Assembly (NCBI RefSeq): GCF_036373705.1
Contig: NC_089855.1
Location: forward strand, 9,877,219 to 9,941,218
Origin: Amia ocellicauda
Lineage: Eukaryota; Chordata; Actinopteri; Amiiformes; Amiidae
Direction of reading: 5' to 3'
Length of the DNA: 64,000 nt
A program made the translations under genes and the position numbers. The first letter of the stretch is position 1. The number at the start of each line of letters is the position of its first letter. The notes beneath the pieces were generated by a model. It searched no databases. It worked only from the letters and a program-made list of their open reading frames with translations, and had not been told where the DNA came from. Of this stretch, positions 1 through 11,900 are shown piece by piece.

Positions 1-3000
1 TCCAGGAACTTGGTCTCCTCACGTTTGGGATAGGCCAGCCGGGCCTAGAGCGTTCAGGCTTTTGTCTCAAATCAAAAGCTTCTGCCACCCTCTCTCTTTC
101 TGAAGGCAACTCCAGGAGACTCCCCACCTTTCTTCTCTTCCTGTGGAGCGCAGTGCATCCATTTTTATTTTTTCAGTAGCAGCGTGGATTCTATCCCACT
201 CTGACACGAGTTGTTGCGTTTCAGGCTTCTTGCAACGTGGATGCACTGACTCGAATAAAACAAGAAATAATAAAAGCGTGCCGGGGTTTAAGCAACAGCT
301 TTATTGGCAGGGAAAGCAGTTTTACAAGCACAGCACTGCACTCATTTCTCACGCTGCAGCCTCCCTCTCTCTCCTTTACTACTCCAACTCCACGAGGGAA
401 CCGAGGTGACCTTATATATATCTCCTACACCCCCCCCCCCCCAGTCACGGCAGCCTTTGACCCCAGAAATCCCCACAATTCCCCTGTCAAATCTTAGATC
501 CCAAAACGATCTGCCCCACTCCCGCACATACAGACAGACACACTGGAGCCCCTCTATTTAATACAATAGTCTGGAAAATCCCAGATCACCACAGTATGTT
601 TTGCATTAGAAGGCACCACATTTAGATCCTGTTTTTTTAATAGTGGGATTTAATTTATATTCACCACGTTGTTCCTGATTTGCATTTTACTGGAAAGCTT
701 TAGGTAAAAACTTAGACCTAGAACTCTGCATTTAATTCTGCTCAGTTAATTAAATATACTGTATGCATGCATATTAGAACAAATGCTTCTCACATGTGCA
801 TGTGAAATCAAGCCACTGGAGCCAACAGCCGCTGAACATACTGAAAAAATGTATAAATTGGGAAATTACTGATTGTCTCATTTCATGGACTTTAATGTGC
901 TTCACATTCATTTAAATTTGCAAGAGAAATGCAACACATCCACAAATGGTCAAATGCGTGGGACCTTTTTGCAGCATCTTCATAAAACGCGTGGAAATAT
1001 AAATCAACTTTTAGGTGAGCCTTCTCTTTTTAATTAAGCAGACATACTGTGACCTTTCCCAGCAAGCCCCTCTGACCAGGGTCTTTCAACCATAGTCCTG
1101 GATAACAATATCTTGTTCGTTTTTGTTTTTTAGTTCAACTCAGCTCTATACAATGTGAATAAAATAATACTTAATTTGTTAATAATCTTTAGCCACTGTT
1201 TATACACAGATTATTGGCACCAAAGTTACCAGAACTGTTGTCATTTGTGCTATACAACACCCCCCCATCATTGTTTATACCATGCCTTTACAAAGAGACC
1301 TACTTTTTGCAGAAGTCACGTTTATGAATTTAGCATTAAATCCTTTATATAAAATATACAAGGTGTGCAAGGTTGTGGATTAACTAGTATCTATTATCAT
1401 TATGCCTTCCCAGTTCCTGGGTGCCAATCCATGAGTGACGGGAGGCAAGATAATTAATTGGTGCGGTAATTAGCAGCATCATATGCTGGCCGGTTCATTT
1501 CGCTCTATCTTTAGCATTGGTCCTTTCTTTCATTCTGGTTTTTAAAAACACGATCACATTATAAATAGCTGAACTGCGATTTGTTACACAACTGCTATTA
1601 ACCTAATTCATCATGCATTCAGCAGGACTGGAAGAGTCACTTTTTTTCCTATGTATCTCCTACAGTATTATGAAATCCCAAATCAATAAGGTTTGTCATT
1701 TTTACATATTGTAATGAATGCAGCATGATCCGTATAGGTCCTATGTACCTGTTCATTGAATATATAATAAACACGATTTCAATTCAGCATAAAACACATA
1801 ATGTCTAAAATATTTACATATTATTCAAAATGGGAGATATGGGAAATAGTTATACACATATGAGACCGTCTCTGAAGATCGGGGATGTTTGATTTAGATG
1901 TGATTTAGTGTATATATGCGCTTCAATCGCTACGAGACCCATAACAGTATATTCATTAGCACTGCTATGTCATGGATTACTTTAATTGATTATTACATTA
2001 CAATTACTTAGCTGTGATTCATCAATTATTATACGTTTACAATATTGTAGATATTTTCAGTATTGACAAGGCTTAATAATATATATTTAATATTTTTTCA
2101 AAGGGTGCATGTGTAACCAGGATGTATGTTCAATTGTAGTTTTTCAACTGAACATACTTCCAAATGAATAGAAGTGATAGGGTTAGGGACCTGCAATATT
2201 TTACATATACGCAGGATGTTTTATTATTATATTTCCCATGACCCTCCGCCCCTATTTCCAGAGCCTTGCCCTCTGGTACTCCACACTGCCAAAGGATTTA
2301 AGGTTTAGCTTGCTAATGTAGTTGTATATAATGGCAGCATTATACAGAAGCAACCAGCAACCTATTTTACCAAACCAAATTAGGAACAGATACTGCCATT
2401 TTAAAAGCCACATTCACAACGAAGAATAGACGAGTCTCTGCCTTCTTGGCTCTTGAATATGTATTATAAACTGGCCAAAGATTTCACAAGTCTACCAGCG
2501 CACAACTATGACTATCCATGTGTCCTCTTTTGATGTATCTAGGCTAGGCTGTCAATTGGCACAATTACTATAACATATGAGTAGGCATGGCGTTATTCCC
2601 CATGGAATTTATTCTTTGCCTACAAAATCTTATAGCAGATATCGTACTTTTTGGACAGAGGAGACTCTGCCTTTCTTTACCCACAGTAAAATATTTTCAG
2701 AACTCAATGACTAGTTAACTCGTGCTGTTAAATCGGTTGCTGTAAATAGTTTGGTTTTCAACGTTTTTCTGCAGTAACTCCCCTGATCTTCACAGGTTCA
2801 CAGTGACTTGGTATTGCTAACGTGTATGTTTAGGGTCAGGGTCAGACATGAGACCATGAGGAGAATCAAGCATCAACTGATAGGAGAGACTGCACATGTG
2901 CAAGATACGCACCCTAGGGCATCTACTAGGACAGAGGCAATCCGAGCAAATCAAATAGTAAGACATGTCAATCAATCATTCAATCAATTCATAAATCCCG

Positions 3001-5379
3001 CTATGGCTGAAGGTTTCAGGATTGCCTTGAAAGCCCTAGACTAGACTAGATGAGGAAACTCAGGAAATTGTATCCTGCCTGGCCATATCTGAGAAACTGA
3101 ATGCATAATCCATCGTGATTTGTGCATTGTGATCGGTTTGCTGGACTGGACTGAAGATTATGTCCACAGTGTGAAGGTCAATTGGGCCTTCTATGTATAA
3201 GTCTGATAAACCAAAACATGCCTTAGAATGTTTTTACTTTTGTTGTTAAATTTAATTCAGACCCAAACAATGGAAGGATATCATAATTGTATCTGGGTTT
3301 GTGTTAAAGTATGCAAGCACAACCCCCCGTTGACTTGCTATTCATTTACTATTGCAGCAGCTATAATTTGACATCAAACCCTTAGTTTCACATTTTGTAC
3401 TCGTTGATTCTGATCCTTTTTGCTGTGAATTAGGGATGTGTCCTGGGTATAAAGTTATTCCAATTAACTCATCAGCACAATTTGAAGCATTTATAAGGTT
3501 TGGTTATAATTATTAAACAATGAATTCGACATTATTTAATTCAATATGTGTTTGACTGTCTCCTCGTTTATCTGTGATGTAGGCTTAAACATAATTGCAC
3601 ACCTCAGATTGTTGTATACATCAACGAAGAGAGTATCTTATTATATCTTATGTTTCTATTACGTATTAAATCACCACAACGACAATAACATTTGACATTA
3701 GAACAGCGCTTTTTACTTAATTGCTTGCCACGACCTCTGATTTTTTTATTTTTCAATTTACATGGATTGCTTTGGAAACAGCTGTGGTGCATTGCACAGT
3801 TAATGGTCCTCTATAAAAGTTGATTATACTGCAGATCCGCTGCTGTGTCTGAACACCTCTCTTGTACCCCTTTGCATTGTATTCAAACAGGTCACTTTCT
3901 AATCCCCAGTCCTGTTGGTACGATAAAATACCCTCAGCCCCAGGGGATCACTGTCGAGAGAAGGATTGTGAAAAACACAGCAACGTGCTCCTGCTTTTAC
4001 GCGACTGCTGGATCGGGTGTGAAGGGTCATTAGGGTACCCTCCCAAGAAGGTTCAGGTTTCTAATCTCGGCTCTTTACACAGTCATTGAAAACCATAGAC
4101 TTTATGAGACGTGTTAATTTTTGGTGTTGGCCTTATTAAACTATTCAGATTGCTTTACTCCTTGCTGACACGGACTGTTATGATTGATTCACCCAGTGAA
4201 CAGCTGATCATCCCTTTTGCTTTGATTGGGGTGAGGGAGTGCGAAATAGGGCGACTGTGTTAATGAACAGAAGGTGAAAAGCATTTCTAAACCGGGATAA
4301 CTGCAACAACAACTGACAGTATAATACAATTATTACCTAATAATAATAAATGTTTTCATACAATATTATTGTGCTGCTTCTATAGTAATTAAGCAAATTA
4401 CATTCTATTGCATGGAATTATTTCAAGTTAAATGAAAAGTAAAATTAAACTAGCTGCCATACTGCGATCTGTGAAACCAGCCCTGTAGTGTAATACATAT
4501 ATTGAACTTTGCATTATATATATACATTTGTTTTTACAATTGTAGTGTTAATAGCGCATGTGTACAGAAATATCTCATGAGGAAATAAATTCTACCTCTA
4601 CCTCTGTCTGCAGTGTGTCCCATATCTCATATCTCACATCTTTCACTGCAGGTCAGAGGCCTGCCATTCTGGCCCAGGAGGGTCACACTGTCTTCTGCCT
4701 TTTCTGTACTGTCAGAGCCCCGAATCACTTCACTGGATTGATTATTTGGCTAGGTGGCTAGGAACACAAAACCCTGCACCGGGCCTAGTGCGCAACGTTA
4801 TCCAACCGCCCTGCCTTGTAAATGAGCTCTGTCCCAGATGCTGAGCTAGGTAAAGAAAAAACATCTTTGTGGTAAGTGGTACTTAAAGCTATTTATAACT
4901 GGGAGATTCTGTATGAACACAGGTGTTTATTATTTTATGCATATTAATAACCATTTTAAGATTGTAGGAACTGCAGCCTGATTTGGGAGCTAAAGCAAGA
5001 GGAGCGGATTGCTACGGCGGGTAACAAAGAATTTGACTTGGCTTCAGTAGGTCGTGGGCTTAACCCCTCCTGCCAGGGTTAACCCTGTCTGTAATAAAGT
5101 GTTAAATGAGAAGCCAGGGGCAGACAGGCCACTTGTCTCAAGGGTATGTAAATGCCTCTCGGTCTGCGGCTCACCCTCGGGTAGGAAATGAGGGTCTGTG
5201 CGCTTCTCCAGCAGCCCGGCCCTGCCCAGCCAGGAGCCCTCCGGATAAAAGCCTGTCCACAGACACGGCTTATGGTATTAAAAAATATTAACAGATTAAA
5301 TCCCATCCCCATTAATACGGAGAAGGGGAAAAATCCCGTCCAAAATGCGAGAATGATTACTACAATGTATTAGAGAATT

Positions 5380-5780
5380 ATGTCTCGGTGCGAAAGCCTT
5401 AATGCCTGCTTTTGAAGATGAGTGACAGCGGTCATCTTTTTAAATTTCCTTATCTCTGCAGATATACTGGGTTTTTACCCACAAAATCCTGGCTATCCAT
5501 TCTTTAAAAAAACCAAAATGTGAATAAGTAGAAAATCCAATGGTGGCCAATGAGCTTTGTTCCCCTAAAAACGCATTTGGATAAGTATTGCTTATTTGAA
5601 GCGTGCTGCTTTAATGTCAACGGCATCAGATAAGATCTGAGCCAGGCTTAATTACTGGCAGACGCGAATCCAGCTGCCGGAATACTATTTTTAGGGTATT
5701 GCACTTGATCAGGCCAAACATTAATTGTATGTCAGGCCGTGCTATCTATTTAGAAAGTGTCTAGGTGTATTTGTTTTTAG
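5380..5780. promoter_or_regulatory. Candidate conserved non-coding element
   Basis: A 400-base unique block without coding potential, containing a TTAATTAC core near 5650 and several other homeodomain-like A/T cores, between repetitive or low-complexity flanks. The call rests on appearance only; conservation cannot be tested here. Confidence 0.2.
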
Positions 5781-5904
5781 CATAAAACTCAACCCCCCCC
5801 CTCTATAACGTGCATCGTCCAGCCCCATTCGCAGTGAAAGAAGAGCAGCACTGATTGCTCTCCCTACCATGAAGGGAAGCCCTGCGTGGGAAACTGCAGA
5901 ATCG

Positions 5905-5908
<4 letters not shown>

Positions 5909-5946
<38 letters not shown>

Positions 5947-5949
5947 GCG
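5909..5949. repeat. (GA)n microsatellite followed by a G-run
   Basis: A pure GA dinucleotide run is followed directly by about eleven G. The compound purine tract could form triplex or quadruplex structure. No gene overlaps it. Confidence 0.95.
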
Positions 5950-8184
5950 GGTCCTGCACACAGCCAGCTGAACTAGTATAATCAAACAACTGTTCAGCAT
6001 CCCACTGCCTCTCCCATAGGCTCGTTCATTTTAATTTGTCAATCTGCGACAATCCTTCCATCTCCTATCAGCGAGACACAAGCCATGCAATAGCGGTTTC
6101 GCATACGAGTGCCTTTTCTTCTCCGGGTATAAATAGCCTGACACTAAATCTAAGGCATGAAAAAGAAAAAACGACCACAGGGATATAACATTGAATCTGT
6201 TCACTCGATGGCCTGTTTCAACTGAGCACACAAAAAACATTGGTTCACATCCCAAGACAAAGAAAACAAACACAGTCCTAGGTAACTCAGCAGTGAAATA
6301 TGACAGCCTACAGATGCATCCCCCATTGCCCCTTGTCCGGATCCCGAGGATGCACCTGTATGGATTTGCACAATGTCCTGGAAGCCACCAATGAACTGGT
6401 GCTGTAGGACCCGACAGACAGAATACGGGTGATCTTGTGCAGAACTACACGCAGGTTCCTGGTCCAGCATCCTGCAGTACGAGCTTGACACAGATGTGAA
6501 CAGTTGGCTGGCAGTCTTGCAGATGTGGGATCACACAACGAGCATCACAAGAACCCGTTGCCCATAGCCTTATCATTTTTAAACGTAGGCAGCCTTTGTT
6601 TAATTTACCTTCTGGCTCCTGCGTAAGGCGTCACTTTAATTCTTCCCATTATTTGTCTCTTCTAGTTGCTTTCCTAATGCGGAGTGTCACTCTTGGGATT
6701 GATGCCTCTCATTTGTTTCGGGCGTGTGTTTGGGAAGCGAGCCGTTTCGGCATGATCCCATATCTCCATCTAGTGGACATGAGGGCCACAGCAGCTGGGA
6801 GGTCCAACACTTGTGCAGGTCTCCCGAAAAGACAACAAATACATTCAAGCCACCTAACTAGTACAAGTACACAAAATAATCACTTACAGATCGATTATTT
6901 CACCAATCAAATCAGTTAAGGCATCTTAATATAAGTATATGAATCACCAATTGCCACAAATCATGAAGTGGGTCTGTAGATGTTGTGATCAACACAGTAT
7001 ACAAACCCCAAAATAATTACACTTTTACACTCTCCTTCCCCTACAGCACTGGGTATTGACCTGTCTCAAGCATGACTTTATTCTGCAGTTATAGTGACTA
7101 CTGTGCCAATGATACAAATATCTATACATCTTTGAAACAAAATAACAAAAAATATCATCAGATGACATTCTACTTGTATGTTTTTACAAGGCATTGGAGG
7201 TTTAAACTGTTAACACAGCCCTCTTGTTCCTCAAATAAAAAAAACAAGTCTAGTAGTAAGTAAGACATTGAAATAAACCCCAGCCTTTCACTCACATCCC
7301 ATACTAGGAAACAAGAATAGTTTTATCATCATATTAGACACGCACACTTTATCAAGAGAATCACTGTGCAGTGTTCGTCTGAAAAGAAGAATTAAAATGA
7401 GCACAGTGCATTTAAATATTACTGCTCTCATATCTCAGATCTCATATCCTGCCCAACTGCCAGCACTAACCTTTCCAGGTCCCACACATGTGAGCCTAAT
7501 TAAAGGGAGGAAATGATTAACTAATAAATACAAGATAGTAGCCCTCTGGTGATGCTTGGAGAAATTAACAGATATTAACCTTATCCAAATTAAGCTGTAA
7601 AAAACACTTTAGCTGTTTGGTATGTGAAACTGGTTGTGCTTCTGTGCATTGTGAATGCCTTCTGACACCTCCAATGCACATCAGCAAAGAGTTGAAGCAA
7701 TCTTGATCCTACCTCCTTATATTTTATTTGCACAAAACATTGTTAGCTTTTCAAGGCAACATGAGATTTGCTCATTTATCAATACCCCCCACTGTACATG
7801 AATAAACGACTGATTCACTGTATAAGTAGCACAACTGCTTCTGTAAAGACACTGATAGCAGGGCCTTCATTTCACATCACTCTCATCCAAAAGACAGTGC
7901 AAGTAAGTTGGCCAGGGAACCAGAGAGGGTGTCAAGTATTGAACTATAATTTGAAGTATCTAAAGATACTTTGTCTGCATCAGACAGTAGATTTTGCACA
8001 ACATATTACTGAATATGCATTATTGTGTATGGTAGTATGCAGGTTACTAGCAGTGATAGTTTGTAGGTTAGTGTAAGTAGTAGTTGTAGAAATGAGGTTA
8101 TGTAGGTTGCATAAGTGATAGCAGGTGAGTTAGTGGGTTATTATTCACTGCCTAGTAATGTTGCCCTAGAGAGCCTTATTGACT

Positions 8185-8400
8185 GCACCGTAATATACTG
8201 TATTGTGCATTGCATTGTATTGGGCTGCAATACACTGTACTGCACCATGACCAAGTGTGATACACTATGCTGAACTGTCCTATACTGTAGACTATTATAA
8301 TGTATTGTGCTGTACTGTCTGTACTATTATGATATAACATATATGCTGTGCTGAGTTGCAAGGCACTGCATTGTCTTGCAGTGAGTTATACTGGGCTGTG
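8185..8400. repeat. Degenerate TACTGT-type repeat
   Basis: The stretch repeats words such as TACTGT, CACTGTACTG and TATTGTGC at irregular intervals of about 10-15 bases, like an old decayed satellite. It has no coding potential and lies about 500 bases upstream of ATP6AP2. Confidence 0.5.
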
Positions 8401-8704
8401 TGGTTAGTTGGCTCTGGGGATCAGTTGATTCAGTTTCAAAGATCAATGGGGGCAGACGTAGGTACCATGTGTATGTACGCAATAGGTGAATGGGTTTTAG
8501 TGAACGTGAAGTATTTAATTAAACAGGTAGGTAATTTAGGTACAGTGTAGTCGCTGGAGACTACGTAGTTTACATAATCGAACTGCAAATCACGATGTAG
8601 AGTGAGTCAGTAAGGAAAATGGAGGGATAGAGTCAATTTCTTTTTTACATACAATGCTCAGTTAAAGGCCATAAAGGCCTGTCGTCGAGGTGTCATTGAC
8701 TTGA

Positions 8705-8917
8705 AGCAGCCAATCACACGCTGCAGTCGCCAAAGCATACTGTTTTAATTGGCTAAAATGTCTGCCCGTCATTACCCCTGCTCTCTTATTGGTCACAATC
8801 ACACGGAACGGCAGGCTCCGATTGGTTAGCCGATGTTCAGCCACGGGATGAGGGCGGTCCTTTGTGAAAGCGTACCCATAATCCTCTGCGTCAGCGACCG
8901 AGTGCCGGAGAAGGAAG
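8705..8917 (+). promoter_or_regulatory. ATP6AP2 promoter with four CCAAT boxes
   Basis: Four CCAAT boxes lie in 116 bases: CCAAT at 8710 and ATTGG (the reverse) at 8748, 8788 and 8821, spaced 33-40 bases. No TATA box is seen. An AAGATGG motif, like the YY1 site of housekeeping genes, overlaps the first ATG at 8918. NF-Y binding and housekeeping-type transcription are inferred from this layout. Confidence 0.6.
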
Positions 8918-11900
8918 ATGGAGGACTGCGGGAGTTCAAGAAGGATGGACGCTTCCCTGATGGCGGCGCTTCTGGTCTTGGTGTCTCTGTCAGCGGGTAA
9001 GGATCGGTGTGCACAGGTTAATGATGCTCGGCGGCTTTTCTGCATTCAATCCACGGCGAGATGTTAAGCTGTGTTTGGCTGTGCGATGTCAGACGCCGCT
9101 GATCAGCTGATCTTGACAGATCTGTGGGCTCCCCGATCTGCCTACATCGTAGCGATTTTAAATGGCTTTTAAAACGACCGGTTTTCTTGAATGTAGCATT
9201 ATCTAGTGCATCTAAACTGCAGATAATATGGAGTTGCTTTATATTCACGAGTTGTATTGAGTCAGCTATTGCTCACATTGACAGGACGGACGTGTCGTTA
9301 TCATGTGATTATGAGAGCTTAAGGCTGGCTGTTTAAATCTACTCGTCTCCGCTTCTGCTTTTACAGTCCTTAAAAAAGGGAATTAGGGTGGACTGGGGAA
9401 ATAGTAGTAGTTTTAACTTCCAGCTCATGAACGATTTCCAGATATGCATATAGCAAAGGTTTAGTTGTTATGTGTAATGCTTTTTTTTTATTTTGTCATT
9501 TCGTTGATTTATCGAGGGCATATATTTTGATTTATAGCAAGTTTAGTAATATCATTGTAGTGGGATGTTAAAATGTGAAGCTTTATTGTGGCTTGATATG
9601 CTGTCCAATATCATATCCTATATAAAGCAGCCTCATGTCGTGGTGTGTTTTTCTACATGTATAGTGTGTGTGTGTGTTTATGTATGTATGTATGTATATA
9701 AATGTATGTATTGTTACATTCTTCTGTGTTTCTTAGATTGGGTGCATTAGCCAAACATCAATCTGTACCTCTTCAAATTAGCTATCATCGCACAAGCTTG
9801 TTGTTTCTCATGAGAAAATGGCTGTGATCTGTTCCTTATTTATTTTAAAATGTTTTTTAAAAGTTGTAAAGGCTGGATTAACTGTGTTTGCTCGTGGATA
9901 TCAGAGTTATGTGCAGCAGTGTCATGTAGTTCACAGTCTATATAAATCCTGATATTGTTCGCCATCTCTGGCTCTGAACCCCTGAACTCCTCTCACTAAT
10001 AGCAGTGTGCAGAATCCACATGTCTGCTATTTTGGCTGCACTCCGCATGTGATGATCACACTTTTTCCAATAGCCTCCTTCCTGAAACACCTCTAATTTG
10101 ATTGATTTTCACTTCAAACATGAACTCCCTCAGTCTGTTATATAGGCCTATTAAAAGGACAGAAATGGAAGGGGATATCTTGCCAGGACACCTGGAGGGG
10201 GGAATGTTATCGCAAAATAATGCAAAACCCCACTGAGAAAATGTGCCAGGTCATAAAGTCTGTATGCCAGGCTCACTTCATAACAGGCCAATCAGTAGGA
10301 AAATATGAAAGAAGAAAGAAGATTTTTTTGATTTTGAAGCTCATTAAACATTTGTATTCAAGGACTTGGTTTTATGTATCTTTATACTATTGTATACGTA
10401 AGATACAGTTCACTTGATCGTGCCAGTCGACTACGCTGGTTTGTAGGAATTGGATAATGCTCACTAATGTATATTACAGTGTGTGTTTGCAAGGGAAATA
10501 GTAACTTTTTTAGTACAGTACAATCTGCACTAAGTAATTTGTTTTGTGTCTTTTTGTAATGACTGTTCCAACTACAAAAAAAAAGTGTATGTCCATAATC
10601 ATTATTATTGTTTGTAGATATTATTGCTTATCAAGTTTTTTCCAAATTGAAATGAAAACATTCACTTCTGTAGGCACCCAAACAGAACAAATGTACATAA
10701 CAAAAATGACCTTGGCACATACTTGTTTATATGTTAACAGAATTTGTTTATATGTTACTCAGTTTCCGTATTATAATAATAACCATAATAAATAACCCCA
10801 ATCTGCACCTCAGGCTCTCTTCGGACTAAAGCTTAAAGCTGTGAAGTCACTGTTGGGGTTTTGTCTAATAAAAAGCAACCTGTGTGTCACAACAGCAGTA
10901 GAGAGAGTTCCTTTGTGCCGATCAGGGTCTCTCAAATGTATTTACAGTATACTATAAAATGAGAATTGCATTTTATGACAAGGTATTGCTTTCCTGCTTC
11001 GCTTGTTTCCAGGTTCATATTTTACGTCAGTGTTTTCACATACAACATGTGTTCAGTGGATTTTTTGGGGCTTTTTATTATGATGTGGAAATTGAGTATA
11101 ATATATAAACATTCTGTTAACGTATAAACAAATTCGTGCCAAGGTCATTTCTGGTTGTGTGCTTTTGTTCTGTTTTGGGTACCTATACAAGTGAATGTTT
11201 TCATTCCAGTTTGGACAAAACTAGATAAGCATTAATATCTACAAGCAAAACATGTGTATGATCATAATCATTCTTTTATTTTGTACCTGGCACAGTCGCC
11301 CCAGGCTGGAGTGTTAGGAGAGCGATTATTTTAAACGACCATTGTTATTACAAAAGACAAAACAATTTAGGCTACTTTGTACAGATTGTACTGAAATATA
11401 AAGTTACCTTTTATCTTGGGGGGGGGGGGGGATTGACACAGAACTGCCAATAACCAGCTGCTTCATCTAATCCCTGGCTTTGTTTGTTCTAGGCGTGTCT
11501 GGGGACAGTTTCACAGTGTTGAAAGCCCCAAAGTATGTCAGCTTCAGGGAAGGCGAGTGGCCTGTGTCCGGGGAGAGGATCCCAGACCTCGTGGCTCTGA
11601 CCATGGGCTTCTCTGTGGAGGAGGTACTGTAGCTCAGATTGGGGGGGAGAGGGAGATAGTTTCAGCATTAAACATACTTCAGTGTGTGTATACTACACTT
11701 CAGTGTTGCACAGATGTCATCTCTCTGACTGGCAACAGAATAGGTGTTTGAAATCTTGTTAGAGGTCCAGACATTTAAGCATGGCTGGCCCAAGCCTGTG
11801 GTGTGCAGTTGTGACTCTGTGTGTGGTTGCTGCAGGAGCTGTCGTGGCCTGGCCTGCAAGGTGGCAACCTGTTCCAGCGTCCCCAGGCCAACTTCCTCAT

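Larger units (their letters stand above)
1..8690. other. Non-coding region upstream of ATP6AP2
   Basis: No open reading frame here looks like a real exon: the short frames have no recognisable domain and no consistent splice sites. The DNA is AT-rich. Several blocks (about 880-1100, 1380-1560 and 5380-5780) have little simple sequence and many TAAT/ATTA-type homeodomain-like cores, which is how conserved non-coding elements often look. In human the gene next to ATP6AP2 on this side is BCOR, a developmental regulator; that it is also next door here is an inference and no BCOR exon is visible. Confidence 0.5.

Noticed and set aside
6201-6491. 96-codon minus-strand frame in a higher-GC patch at 6.2-6.5 kb
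   Set aside because: Competing frames occur on both strands, no splice sites fit and no motif is recognisable. It may be an old repeat.
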